Below are positions 52,830-64,000 of a stretch of DNA of 64,000 nucleotides, in pieces. The DNA comes from Onthophagus taurus (lineage: Eukaryota; Arthropoda; Insecta; Coleoptera; Scarabaeidae). A model generated the notes under the pieces. The model saw only the letters and a program-made list of their open reading frames with translations. It did not search any database and had not been told where the DNA came from. How positions within the stretch are numbered: position 1 is the stretch's first letter; each line of letters starts with the position of its first letter. The translations under genes were made by a program, and so were the position numbers. The stretch is from positions 19,282,001 through 19,346,000 of the forward strand of contig NC_091973.1 of the NCBI RefSeq assembly GCF_036711975.1, in the 5' to 3' direction.

Positions 52830-53764
52830 TAGGAAAACAAAAGCCTATGTTTGGCTTGAACGATGTATTTTATTATTCATTAAATTCGATGCAACACGTG
52901 TTTCGCCGTTGAGGCATCTACTTGCACGACTGGCATATAAAATAAACAAAGAGTTTAGGACAACATATCATTAAAGCTACTTAATATAAAAAAGTTTTTA
53001 TAATTACCGTCATCGGTCAAATGATGAACATAACGAGAGAATCGAGACAAGAGAAACACCTTCCGAATGACGACATGAAAATTCGTTTTAATTTAAATCT
53101 ATGAAAAATTGTCTTGTATCATTGATTATACAAAACTGCAAAAAAACCGAAGTAAATATCTTAAACGAAAATTGCTATTATCCTTATATTTACCTCCAAG
53201 TCACTCACGCCTTGTATAACCTCAAAATTATTTCACTCAGATATAGCATTTTTACATGTTAAGCCAAAATATAATGAAATATATAACATTTATAAAAGAA
53301 CTAATTCGAAACAACGTTGATTAAATTTTAAATTTGGGTGGTTAATTAAATTGCAAAAGATATAAAATAATTAAACGAAAAATCTATCTTGAGTCACACT
53401 TATATTTCGACATCTTTAAGCAGACTGAGGATCAGCCGGTGGACACGCAATGGTAAAAAGTTTATCCTGCTTTCAGTGCCTCTATAGGTGTGACATGTGA
53501 ACTAATAAGGAGCGCGGTAAATCGGCGAGTTTAAATGAATTTAAAATCCTACTGCTGTAATACGTTTATGATGAAATAAATATATGAAAATAATACAAGT
53601 GCGTAAAATATTTAAAAATATCTATTTAAGATAAAATAAGTGGTATAATTAAGACATACTTAACACTATTGCAATAATTATTAAAATATATCAAAATAAC
53701 AATAATAACAAAATTAATAATACAAATCTGCAATAAAATATAACATTTTATCTGTAAAATGTAT
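52830..53764. other. AT-rich, no gene recognised
   Basis: Nothing supported on either strand in this ~930-bp interval. Confidence 0.35.
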
Positions 53765-54175
53765 TAACAGAGCATAAATAAAAAGGGTATATATAGCATT
53801 AATAAAAAAGCTGATGTATGATACAACATCAGCATGATACAACTATTATCAAGAAGAAGTTGAAAGTAATAACAGAACATAATAATAACAGACCATTAAT
53901 AACAAGCCTTTAACATTTAGGATGTTATGGTTGTCCCTTTTTCAGAAACAAGTTTAAAGCTATAAGAAGGCTTAATTATAACAGGGCGTAAATAAAAAGC
54001 GTATGTATAGCACTAATAAAAAAGGGCTTGACATTTAGGATGTCATGATACAACTATCATCAACAAAAAGTTAAAAGTAGTAACAGAACATAATAATAAC
54101 AGAGCATTAATAACAAACGTCTAACATTTAGGATGTCATGTTGCTCCTTTTAGGATGTTACTCCATTTAAGATGT
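53765..54175. repeat. Two ~210-bp direct repeats
   Basis: The unit with AACAGA(G)CATAAATAAAAAG, CATGATACAACTAT(T)ATC, AACAGAACATAATAATAACA and ACATTTAGGATGT occurs at about 53765 and again at about 53979. Shorter ATTTAGGATGT copies extend to 54170. Confidence 0.7.
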
Positions 54176-54981
54176 CTGTTGCTTCTACTGGCAAGTGTTG
54201 TTTGACCTGAAAATGACATTAACAAGAAATTGTATTTAATTACTAGGTTGTACTTAATTAAATATTTACCTATGCACCTCCTCGACTTAAGAGTCTCAAA
54301 TTCAGAAGACATGCAGGGAATGGGTGTACTGGGTAGAGGATTGGCAGATAACTTCTTCCGGGCTGAAGTTTGGAACTGATTGGTGTTGAAATGGCGTTCA
54401 CTGTGATAACTCCATAAGATCAGGCCTCCCCATTCTTTCCAACCATTCCTGCTGCAGATCGTCTGATCTTGGAAAGCAGAACTGTTGTTAATTTACTTTA
54501 CTTATTTCAATATAATTATATTATGTGAGGATAACAACATAAGAAAAGTTATTATTAATTACTTATGTTGAATCTGGTTGAATTGTATGATTCTGGTCAT
54601 GATTTATAAATTACAAGCTTAAGAACTTATTGAAAATTTTATCAACTTATCGGGGACATAATTAGTATACTTACTGCGATTGCAGGCATAATTACACACA
54701 GATTAACTTTCACTACTATTATAACACAATAATGTTATATAACATTTGTTTTTGAAGTTAAAAGTTTTATTTTTAAAAACTTCAAAAATTAAGTTATTTT
54801 TATTTTAGAATTAATTACAAAGTTCAAACTAACACTATAACGACGTCGAGTGAAATGAATTAATTATTAAGATTTTCGTGGCCTTTTATACTATTTTCAG
54901 AAGATTTATGCTGAATAAGGGCTTTTTTCTGGGGTTCTTCTTCTTGGATGATTCATGGTTCTCCTTCGATATGGTGACACA
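54176..54981 (-). repeat. LTR candidate at the 3' end of the minus-strand env element
   Basis: On the minus strand a purine tract AAAGGGAGGAG precedes TGTGTCACCATATCG, which starts at 54981. This is the expected polypurine tract and LTR start downstream of env. The other border could not be fixed, so the end given is only a limit. Confidence 0.4.
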
Positions 54982-54994
54982 TAACTCCTCCCTT

Positions 54995-56640
54995 TCTAAA
55001 TTAGACATTCTCCTAGATGTCTTCTTTTCTTGTTGTTTTATAATGTAGATATCTTCTGTGTAGATACTTATAAATGACGCATATTATAACAATTACAATC
55101 ATTATTATTGTTGCGTAAATTAATACATTATTTTTGTTTGCGTTTAAATTTAAATATGGTATATTATTTTCTATTCGGTAATATTTTTAACATTATTTGA
55201 GTATGTTTTTCAATTTTAATGTTTTCAAATTTTATTTTGGTTACAAAATTTCTTAATTTTTTGTTAATCTTAAAATAATTTTGTATTACGGTTCCTTTAA
55301 TGTTATACTGACATTTATTATTGTTTACAATTTGATATGTACCTTTTAATTTTAGGATTCTAGTTAATTTTCCACATGTTTCTTTAATTTCTACATTTTC
55401 TTTTAAAATTAGAATTGTTATATCTGGATGTTCTAGTATATTAATAGATGTGATATTTACTTCATATAATTTGCAATATTTTATACTACCATATGTTACA
55501 ATATTTAATTCACAATTTTCTTTATTGTATCGATTAATTTGATTGAAACATAAGAATTCGTTTTGTTTTAAACTTTTACATGGTTCGTTCATTAAAGTGT
55601 ACGTATCGTCATTAGCGGCTATAAATCGTAATTCTGGTTCGATTTGAACATATTGTGATGAACGTGTATTTTATTATCAAAACACAATTTTTACATATAT
55701 CATAGAATATTTCGGGAGCAGGTTCAAACAGAAATTCGTTAATTCAAAAATTCGACTTAACCCTTTTTTTGTTTATTTACTACTATCATTTCTTTTTTTT
55801 TTTGTTTCCATGACTTTTATTTTTTTATATTAACGCCACCTCTTAATACTATCATAAGTGATATTATTACAATATGTATCATTAATCAGTGTTGTTAATG
55901 GATACAATTCATAATATTGATACTCATTATTATCAATTATAGGCACCTGAATGATATAAACGTAAACGTTTCGTTTTTGGTATGCTTTTACGTTTAACAT
56001 ACTTTCAATTAAATACTCATTTTCAATTAATACTTCAAAAGGAAATTTATGATTATTTTCGAAATTAATATTTTTTATTTCTTCAATTAATTTTTCTGGC
56101 GGTATTAATAGTGAATGTAAAATATTTCTTTTTGCCAAATTTATGATTTCAATTAAATCACTTAATTTTACGTTAAATTCATGTAAATATGATATTTGAG
56201 CATGTAATTTATCTTGTTTTGATTTTCTTTTATTTAAATTATTGATTTCTTGACTTATTAGCATAAAGTTATTATTAATTTTATCAGTTGTTTCATTCAG
56301 ATATCTGATAGTATTCATATAATTGTTTGAAATATGATTTTGTGAATCACTGATTTTAGTAATTATTTAGCCATAATGTTCAGGATCAGTTTGATCTAGA
56401 TTTCCTGTGACAAACCTTATAGCGTTTCCTAATAGATTTATTAATCCTCTTTTATGTCTGGTTTTTAAATTTAAAACATTGATTTTATAAGAAATTTCAT
56501 TATCTACTTCTTTTAACAATTCTGTTTCAGTAAAGTTATTATTTTCATTTAAAGTATTATATGATTTCTTATAATTGTTATATAATTTCATTATATTATT
56601 TAGATCTAATTGGGTCATTATTTCAAAATATAATTTACTA
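54995..56640 (-). pseudogene. Errantivirus/F-type envelope gene, minus strand, broken
   Basis: Three successive minus-strand frames represent one env gene. 56618-56367 holds a signal-side segment and the furin-type site RHKR followed by a hydrophobic start GLINLLGN, then a stop. 56318-55830 is a helical coiled-coil-like part (LNKRKSKQDKLHAQISYLHE). 55592-55164 has paired Cys. A hydrophobic membrane anchor (IYATIIMIVIVIICVIY) follows at about 55110-55060, with a short basic tail. GILPIRLGV upstream (about 56685) parallels the plus-strand env at 5290. Such envelopes mediate membrane fusion in insect errantiviruses; this copy carries at least two stops. Confidence 0.7.
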
Positions 56641-56769
56641 TTGTATGCTACACCTAGTCGTATCGGTAGTATTCCTATTGATTCCGTTATTTCTCTTATA
56701 TGAGAGTAGTTTATAAGAGTTTTTTCAATTCTTAAACAGCACTTGTTATTTTAAATATAAAAGAGGTTT

Positions 56770-57116
56770 TACCTGTCAGACATCTTGTACACACGTTGAT
56801 TCATCCAGTTGTGTTAATAGTTCGCTTGATCCTTTATGATCCGTTAATTATGATGATGTTTTTCGGTTGTTCTACAATTGTTAGTTTCAAAAAATAAGTA
56901 AGTGTTTATTAAATTACAATTTATAACTCTAACTTTGTTAATCTCTTGTAGCAATAAAAAATGCTCTGAAGAAGGTTATAATAAATAACCGAAATATTAG
57001 CTTTTTAAAAAGTTGTTTCTTTAATTAAAACCTGGACCGTACACCCCGAATAGTCGCATTTACTTGTTGCTCACTTGTATCGGTCGTAGATACTTCTTTC
57101 CTGCATCGTTATAGAT
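56770..57116 (+). promoter_or_regulatory. 5' terminal region of the Penelope element
   Basis: A non-coding leader. At 56966-56994 it contains CTGAAGA, a 6-bp stem (GGTTAT/ATAACC) and GAAA, the same arrangement as at 8368-8393. Related Penelope elements carry hammerhead-ribozyme-like cores of this type, but stem III and a cleavage triplet are not evident here. Confidence 0.35.
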
Positions 57117-59147
57117 ATGGGGTTTTTTGATGACATCGCAAGAGAATTTGGGATAGAAACCACTAGGAATCTCAAACAATTATCAAGACTTAACATCAAA
57201 CTAGCAAAAATGAACAACCGGTTGACTTTTCTAATCAGTAGTAGAAGATTAGGAGTCGTTCCTACACATATCAGGGATTGCTCAAGAAATTGGACGGGAT
57301 TATTAGAGACCAGAAATTATGAACTATTAAGGAATATTAGAAAAACTGGAGAAAGGTGGGCGGCAAGTATTTTAAATTTAGAAATAAAGATTACATTAGA
57401 TGTTATAAAGAAAAGTAATAGTTCCATTAATGAATTATTTGAACGAGTTGGGCTAATTTTACCGGAGAATGCATTTCTTAGATTTATTGATTCATTAAAA
57501 TTTAAATATAACAAAGTGTTCAAAGTAACTAAAAACATTAATCGCAAAAAACTTGACCTCTTGTTGGCTAAGTCTAGAGAGGATAATAAGCTTTGTATTA
57601 ATAATAAAAAATGGTTAGTTAATTTGACTAATATTAATGTTCCTGCGGATGTGTCAACCTTACTGTCTTTAGGTCCTAAATTTCATCTACCAACAAATAG
57701 CTTTAACTTTAATTTAAAACGTTTGCTAATGTTCTTAGAAAATATTATTTACAATGTAAATCCGTCACAACGAAATATAGTAAGGACTAAATTAACGAAT
57801 ATTATCACCAATCATCAATGTTCCCGCGAAGCGTGTGATGGGTTGCACGGTAGACTAAATGAAATGTTAATTAACACAAAAAAATTCATTAAAGAAAACC
57901 CTTCAGTTATAATAACAAAAGCTGATAAGGGGGCTACTACAGTTCTTATGGATAGAGATTCTTATCTAAGAGGTGCCACAGAAATGTTGGGAGACACAAA
58001 AGTCTATAAGGTCCTCAACAAAAACCCTCTTAATAACATACAAAACAAAATTAATAACTTTATTAAACATCTGTATGAACAGAAATTCATCAATGATGGT
58101 GAACTTAAGAGATTGACTAAACATAATTCTATTCTGGCTAAGGCTTACTTCTTACCTAAGATCCATAAGGACGGAATACCATTAAGACCTATCATTTCGT
58201 CTATAGGCACGGCGTCGTGCGGTTTGTCGGGATACATGGCGGATTTGCTAAGCTCAGCTTTCAGCAAGAGGACTAACTACAATATCCGTAATACTTTTGA
58301 TTTTGTTAATGACTTTAAGGGTTACAAACTTCCGCAGGATCACATTTTGATTTCACTTGATGTCGTGAGCCTTTTTGCGGTTATTCCATTGGATTTAGTC
58401 AATAAGATTGTCGTGGATAAATGGGAGTTGATTGCGCAACATTGTAGTTGGATTGAGAACATTTTTTTGTCGGGTTTAAAGTTGATTTTTGATACCTCCA
58501 TTTTCACCTATAATAACGTAGTATATCACCAGGTTGAAGGTACCCCGATGGGCTCAAAAATTTCTCCGGTCTTAGCCTCACTAGTTATGGATTTTGTAAT
58601 TGATGAAGTTTTAAAATTAAACAACACAAATTTTAGAATTGATTTCATTAAGAAATATGTTGATGACTTAATTTTGGGTGTACACAGGGATGATATCGAC
58701 ATAGTTTTAGAATCGTTTAACAACTTTCATCCGAGCATTCAATTTACCATAGAGATTGAGAAAGACAATAGCATCCCTTTTCTTGATACTAAATTAATAC
58801 GTAATGAAGATAATGTCATTCTTTTCAATTGGTATGTTAAACCAACTTATTCGGGAAGGTATTTGCATTTTCAATCAGATCATAATTTTGGACATAAGGT
58901 TTCAACTATTTTGGCGATGAAGCACAGAGTGACACAGATATGTGACCCTATATTCTTTAAAGATAACCTAACTTTCTTAAGAGACACGTTTATTAACAAT
59001 GGTTATCCGTCCAATCTGCTTAACAAACTTTTGTTTTCATCAAATATACATAATCAACTTAACAACAACAGGATGAATGAACAAAACACTATAGTTAAAT
59101 ATAAAAAAGTTCCTTTTGTCACTAATTTAAGTGAAGAAGTAATTTAA
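57117..59147 (+). CDS. Penelope-like reverse transcriptase, 676 aa, lacking the GIY-YIG part
   Basis: An intact frame from ATG 57117. An N-terminal helical region is followed by SVIITKADKGATTVLMDRDS (about 263-282), PKIHKDGIPLRPIISSIG (RT motifs 1-2, about 348), LISLDVVSLFAVIPLD, VEGTPMGSKISPVLA, KKYVDDLILG (catalytic YVDD) and NSIPFLDTKL. After KVPFVTNLSEEVI the frame stops at 59147. Related elements continue there into a GIY-YIG endonuclease, so the 3' end is cut. The next bases are integrase coding of the surrounding LTR element on the opposite strand. The element therefore lies within that integrase gene. No stops occur in 676 codons. Confidence 0.88.
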   Translation: MGFFDDIAREFGIETTRNLKQLSRLNIKLAKMNNRLTFLISSRRLGVVPTHIRDCSRNWTGLLETRNYELLRNIRKTGERWAASILNLEIKITLDVIKKSNSSINELFERVGLILPENAFLRFIDSLKFKYNKVFKVTKNINRKKLDLLLAKSREDNKLCINNKKWLVNLTNINVPADVSTLLSLGPKFHLPTNSFNFNLKRLLMFLENIIYNVNPSQRNIVRTKLTNIITNHQCSREACDGLHGRLNEMLINTKKFIKENPSVIITKADKGATTVLMDRDSYLRGATEMLGDTKVYKVLNKNPLNNIQNKINNFIKHLYEQKFINDGELKRLTKHNSILAKAYFLPKIHKDGIPLRPIISSIGTASCGLSGYMADLLSSAFSKRTNYNIRNTFDFVNDFKGYKLPQDHILISLDVVSLFAVIPLDLVNKIVVDKWELIAQHCSWIENIFLSGLKLIFDTSIFTYNNVVYHQVEGTPMGSKISPVLASLVMDFVIDEVLKLNNTNFRIDFIKKYVDDLILGVHRDDIDIVLESFNNFHPSIQFTIEIEKDNSIPFLDTKLIRNEDNVILFNWYVKPTYSGRYLHFQSDHNFGHKVSTILAMKHRVTQICDPIFFKDNLTFLRDTFINNGYPSNLLNKLLFSSNIHNQLNNNRMNEQNTIVKYKKVPFVTNLSEEVI

Positions 59148-59390
59148 GAAGAAACATTGCATTATCAATTTTGAATAAATCTATATGCATAATCTGCATT
59201 GGTTTTGTTGGTGTTTCTGTTAATAATAATGGTGTTTTAATTGGGTGTCGCTCATATTTTGTTTTCTGACATGTTTCACAATTTCCTATGTATTTACTTG
59301 TCATTTGTTGTAAATTTTTCCACGAGTAGTTTCTTTTTATTTCATTAATTGTTTCGATTATTCCGAGGTAATTTTGTTTACCTCCTTAAA
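59148..59390 (-). pseudogene. Integrase N-terminal fragment of the minus-strand env element
   Basis: The minus-strand frame has the Cys pair CETCQKTKYERHP of the integrase zinc domain and then PTKPMQIMHIDLF, the entry to the catalytic core with the first Asp. Upstream residues (IIETINEIKRNYSWKNLQQM) are the preceding zinc-domain helix. Coding is broken at about 59148 by the Penelope and at 59390 by the LTR candidate. It is in the orientation of the env at 54995-56640, so both are probably one element. Confidence 0.65.
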
Positions 59391-60932
59391 TGGGAGAGCA
59401 GTTTATTACTTTTTGACCACGGTCGGAGAATGGGGACGGTGGGAATAAATTGACAAGACTTTGACTTTATAGTAAATGAGTTTAAATTAAACAAACAAAA
59501 AAAATGAGGCGGAGGTATAGGATACACCTGGAAACCTTCCTAAGGTGTAAAGGAACGGAATACTCGAAGAACCTTCCAAGAGTATTAAGGTTGGGACAAA
59601 ATGTACAAAAATTAATGAAAGTTAACAAAAATAAAATCAAAGTCTTTCAAAATAAATCGGACTTACGGTAAAGTTGAAATACGGGTATTTCTAAGAAAAA
59701 TTAGCGGGTGTCTTCGGAACTAATCACGGCTGTTGCGGACTGTTGAAGCTGTCGTAGAACTGATGAAGAACTGTTTCAAAATCAGAATTTTGGCCGGCTA
59801 TTTATACCATTTTGGGGGGAAAACTGGATTTTTCCGCGTGGGGGATCGTATCAGTACAAGTTATCAAAGACTAATTTACAATGCGCGGCGCTAATTAACA
59901 AAAATAGCAAAATTCTGACGGCGCTATCGGATGCGGGACACAAAATTACATAATTGCTGTCTTTGAACGGTTAAATCGGCTAAGGAACGGCGGAGTAATT
60001 AACAATTAATCAACAATAATTAACGGAAAAATTTATAACAGAAATCAAAAGATACCCTTACTTATACGGAAAATCACAAACATATTTTTAACAAAATCGG
60101 CCACTGTTTACGGCACTTATATTCACAAACGTTTTCCCGACCACGTGTTTCACGTTAAAACCAATTAATCGGTATTAATTTACGCGCATCTTAACACAAA
60201 ACAATTCCAGCAGTTGGGTGATGTTCGGGGCAATCCTACATGGGCAATATTTTCAACGGATGACCATCAGGAACGGAGTAATTTAATTAATTATGATGCG
60301 GGATGATTTTCGGTGAATTATTGTATTAATAATAAGCGGATCATCTTTAAAATCGTTCAACAGTTATTTCATGATATTTGTAAATGTTTGAAATTGGTTT
60401 GATCGGTCTACGATTTCTAATTCCGCATCATAAAAAATAGTCGCTATACGGTAGCTCGACGGTAGCTCGCTGGCTGCTGAAACTTCCTCGGGACGGTCGG
60501 CTGGACTGATAGAAACATGTTGCTTGTCGTGTCTTGTTTGGAAATTTGTTAATTTCGGAATTATTTAATTATTTGATAATAATTTTTCGGAGAGCACATG
60601 TTTTCGTGATTTAGCAATTTTATTAATTACTTTCATTTATTGATGATTCGGTCAGGGAACGTTGTTGGAATTTAAGATAACGGTTTCGAAATGGAAAACG
60701 GAGAAAATCAAAGTCTAATTAAGAAAATTATCAAAATTAATAAAATGTGAATTGGGTTGCATAAACGGGCGGTGATAAGGAGATAAGATATCTTTTTCGG
60801 AATTTCTACAAATCGGGTGGAAACTGTAACGTATCGAGGTATTGTGGGAAGTATACTCGGATATATTTAATTTTCGGTAATTTTTCGGAATATTCGGTTT
60901 TTGAAAAATAAAAATAATGTAACTTCGTTACA
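59391..60932 (-). repeat. Long LTR candidate (1.54 kb) of the GC-richer Gypsy element
   Basis: Plus-strand ends are TGGGAGAGC at 59391 and ...CTTCGTTACA at 60932. Read on the minus strand it starts TGTAACGAAGTTACA, a common Gypsy LTR start, directly after the truncated integrase. A minus-strand TATAAATAGCC box near 59800 would be the promoter. Borders are provisional. Confidence 0.45.
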
Positions 60933-63560
60933 GGATGGTAAATGGGGGTGGTCCAATGTAGGCAACCCCAACGGCGCAAGGCAGAGTCCCAGTCGATGTA
61001 GGTGCGGACCCATGAGATCGACGGCGATCACTTCCCAGGGCTGGGTTGGTGTCCTGGGCCGCAACGGGGCCCGTTCCTGCAGAGGGCCTCGTTTAAGGGA
61101 AGCGCAAGTCCAGCAACTTCGGACGTGATCTTTCACTTGCTCTTCCAGCCCGAGCCACCAATACTTCTTCAGAATGGCCCTCGTTGTTTCTTCGGCCCCA
61201 GGGTGTCCCGCGAGGGAAGCGTCATGGTAGGCATGCAGAACTTGTGCGTGCATGTCCTGCGGTACAATCAGCCGATTGCCGTCTGGATGTCGTCTCCATA
61301 GTAATCCCTCGTAGACGGAGTATTGGTCGACGATCCTAGCTTCGCCGGGATTAACAGGACCCGCCTGGTTGATCGTGTTCAGGGTCTGAATGAGATTCTG
61401 TGCATGAGGGTTTCGGCGTTGGCTTTCCTTCACGTCGTCGGCCAACCCTGGTACTTCTAGGCACGCAATATGGTGGCTTCGTCTATCTATCGATTTTTGT
61501 TCGGTGGGCAATGGTATGAACATCCGGTCAGTGTCCGGCACACTATGTTCCGTCGTCGATTCGTGAACTGGCTGTCGCGAGAGGAAGTCCGGGAGCTCGT
61601 TCTGTGTTCCCGGAACGTGTTCCACCGTAAATTTGAATTCCTGCAGGAGGAGTGCCCGTCGCGTTAGCTTGGCGTTCCTATCTTTCATTGTGTCCAGCCA
61701 TAACAGAGCCTTACTGTCGGTACGCAAGGTGAATCGACGATCTTCCAAGTTTATTACGGAAGTAACGCACCGCCCATATGACCGCCAGACATTCCTGCTC
61801 ATTGGCGTGGTACCGTTGTTCGGTAGGAGACAGCTTAGTGCTGGCAAATGCGACTATCTTTCTTCCGGGATACAGTACCGCAGCAATATCCTTCCCACTG
61901 GCATCTGTTTGCAATACAAATAGTTGGTCGAAGTTGGGGCGTCGCAGTTGCAGTGGATGATTCAGTAGCTGTTTGATCCGACGGAACGCTTCTTCTGCGT
62001 CCGAATTCCATTTAAATTTGTTTTGCCCGCGTAACAGGTTAGTGAGTAGCGTCAGCACCTCGGCACAACGAGGCACAAAACCGCGGAGCCAGTTACACAG
62101 GCCCAAGAAAGAACGAAGCAGCTTCTTGTTGGTCGGGCTCGTGGCGCTGCAGAGGGCGTTGATGTGCGTTGGCAGGGGCTCAACTCCGCCTGGCGTAATT
62201 CGGTGACCCAAGTAGTCGATGGTTGTCGCGCCCAGTTGACATTTTTCTGGCGACAACCGCAACCCGTGCAAGCGAAACCTTTCGAACACAAGGTGTAGGT
62301 GTTTGGGATGATCTTCCCACGAGTCGCTGTACACTATCACGTCGTCGAGGTAAACCAGCGCAAACCTTCGCAGATATCCCGGAAGCACTTCCTGAGTCAT
62401 CAACTTTTGGAAGGTGGCGGGAGCATTTTTCAAGCCAAAGGGCATAACCCGGAACTGATAAGCATTTACAGCCCCGTCCGGAGTTGTAAATGCTGTAAGA
62501 GCCCGGGATCCTCGCTCCATTGGGATCTGCCAGTACCCGGACCGCAGGTCGAGGCTTGAAAAAAACTGTGGCCTGGCTGAGGTCCCGCAGGGTCTCGTGG
62601 ATGATGGGAAGTGCTGAAGACTCGTCCTTAGTCTGCTGGTTCAATCGACGGTAGTCGATACAAAACCGGCTTGTGCCATCTTTTTTTTTTCACCAGGACA
62701 ATCGGGGAAGAATACGGAGAACGGCTGGCCTCGATCACACCGTCCGCCAACATCCTCTCTACCTCGCGCGCGATGAACTCCTTCTTGGCGGGAGAGCAGC
62801 GGTAAGGTGGTAGACGGAAAGGCCTTGCCCCTTCAAGGAGGTCCAGTCTGTGTTCCGTGGTGCCAGATGTGCTTTTGCGAGAGTCGGCAAACACATTAGG
62901 AAAGGCGCGAAGTACAGTATACAACGCCTCTTGGTACTCATCTGGAACTTGGTGGCGGATGGAAGAAACGTCAAACTTAGGTTGAGGAGTTGAAGAGATG
63001 TTTCGCCGGAAATACACTGTAGCGCGTTTCTCGTTCCCGAAATGGAAACAACCGCGTTGAAAGTCCAGTACCACTTCGTAATCGTGAAACCACGGATCGC
63101 CGAGTACGAACGGGGCGCTTAGACGCGGAACCACCAGGAACTGTTGTTCACATTGAACCCCGTCAATAGCGAACTGCACCACGGTCCTCCCGAGGATAGG
63201 GAGTAAAGCGTCTGGATCGGCTTGACTAGCGCGCTATAGCGGAGGAAACACACGCGGGGTCATACGATGGCACAATGTCTGATCGCACGAAATTGTTTGT
63301 GGATCCCGAATCGAGCAGCGCCACGCGGCGTCCTCCAGTAGTCGCAATAGTCACCGCGGAGGAACGCGTCGACCGGCCGGGTTCTTCTAATGTGGAGATT
63401 GCGGCCGCTCGAACTGTGCTGGGCGAACGGCCGCTGCTTCGTTTCCTGAAGAGTTGGTCTGTTGAAGAGGGCAATCTCTGTTCCAATGGTACTGTTCAGT
63501 CGTGTTTATGCATTCAACGCGAACGCACGCTTCTCAGCTGCGCTCGTAGTAAATCATAAA
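60933..63560 (-). pseudogene. Gypsy retrotransposon pol (protease, RT, RNase H, integrase start), minus strand
   Basis: On the minus strand the order is protease LDSGSTNNFVRSDIV (about 63300), the RT entry GVIEASRSPYSSPIVLVKKK, a frameshift at a T-tract (62681-62690), FCIDYRRLN, and the RT core with FGLKNAPATFQ and ALVYLDDVIVYSD. RNase H-type FVLQTDASG and NEQECLAVIWAVRYF are followed by a second frameshift (about 61745) and VPGTQNELPDFLSRQ. The integrase zinc domain (H...H, CWTCASLKRGP) and IAVDLMGP come next, after which the core is deleted. The sequence is GC-richer than surroundings, so it is probably a recent arrival, yet it carries at least three frame breaks. Confidence 0.88.
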
Positions 63561-64000
63561 TTACGGTGATAATTCTGCGTTTAAACGCGTGTTTTGTGTT
63601 AGGCCACGTTAAGGACCATTCTAGGTATAGTTTGTGATAGTTTAGTGATAATTAAGTTCAGTAGTTTAGTAATTATTAAGTGTTTTAGTTGTTAAAACCG
63701 CGTGTGTGTGCCGTAATGTCGAAAATCGCCCACGGACCTCGGGTCACTGTGTGACGGAAAAGGTCCGTGTTGGACGAAGATAACCGTTGTTGTGTTGTGC
63801 CCGTGAAGTGTTTTCCGGTGACGTCAGCTCGCCGAGTTAATACAGGGTGAGCGAAAATAACTAATATATAGGGTGGCTCGAATAAACCTTTATTTGGCCG
63901 TATCTCCTAAACGAAGGGTGCTAGCGTAAAAAGGACCTTATTTTTGACCCCCCGTAGACGCCATATAGCCGGGGTAGACTTTAAATTGGGGTGGGTCAAC
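63561..64000. other. No gene recognised; possible gag-side UTR and another element start
   Basis: GC-mixed sequence upstream of the Gypsy pol. ACAGGGTGAGCGAAAATAAC at 63842 resembles a DNA-transposon-like end, but no partner is in the window. Confidence 0.2.

Noticed and set aside
60901-63559. Several plus-strand frames in the GC-richer block
   Set aside because: All lie opposite the minus-strand Gypsy pol and show no motifs of their own.

Overview
This window looks like AT-rich nuclear DNA of an arthropod, most likely an insect. The evidence is insect errantivirus-type env remnants, a MADF/BESS fragment, Jockey/I-like LINE, Penelope, Tigger, piggyBac, Harbinger and Tc1 sequences, eukaryotic splice sites, and no bacterial-style operons. 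I see no convincing single-copy host gene. Nearly everything is mobile DNA, much of it nested.

The dominant theme is Maverick/Polinton elements, which are virus-like DNA transposons with protein-primed-type family B DNA polymerases. Three are prominent. Maverick 1 is cut by the window start (1-2124) and keeps the polymerase C-terminus, an unrecognised gene, and a 64-residue protein resembling the PPP1R15/GADD34 eIF2-alpha phosphatase-targeting domain. Maverick 2 (21549-35569) is bounded by inverted repeats of about 1.1-1.2 kb and an exact 6-bp target duplication, ACCCTT. It carries a TIR-encoded small gene, a related internal gene, a decayed chromodomain integrase, a conserved unknown protein, a full matrix metalloproteinase, and a zinc-finger PolB split by a 2.48-kb Tigger/pogo transposon at 29831-32308. 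Maverick 3 (35994-47711) carries an uninterrupted 1330-residue PolB, a probable multi-exon gene built from tandemly duplicated phase-1 exon pairs, and a small spliced gene. No capsid, packaging ATPase or maturation protease gene is visible in any of them.

Layout: 1-2124 Maverick 1; 2125-9476 fragments of P, Harbinger, an env-bearing LTR element, piggyBac with a MITE, Penelope and an LTR/PBS; 9478-12200 foldback repeats and a gag remnant; 12215-15150 two Gypsy pol remnants; 15557-17140 two decayed genes (one MADF/BESS); 17540-19437 a minus-strand Gypsy remnant; 19438-21548 Maverick-end and Tc1 debris; 21549-35569 Maverick 2; 35576-35993 a TIR piece of a third Maverick lineage; 35994-47711 Maverick 3; 47712-49314 Gypsy; 49430-50757 LINE; 51270-52829 Penelope with GIY-YIG; 54176-59390 an env-bearing LTR element interrupted by another Penelope (57117-59147); 59391-63560 a GC-richer Gypsy with a long LTR candidate.

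In the Mavericks, PolB would copy the element, the integrase (now broken) would insert it, and the cargo genes (metalloproteinase, PPP1R15-like factor, modular-exon gene) would act on the host cell or infection. That last role is inference. Coordinates of decayed elements are approximate unless a terminal repeat or target duplication is cited.
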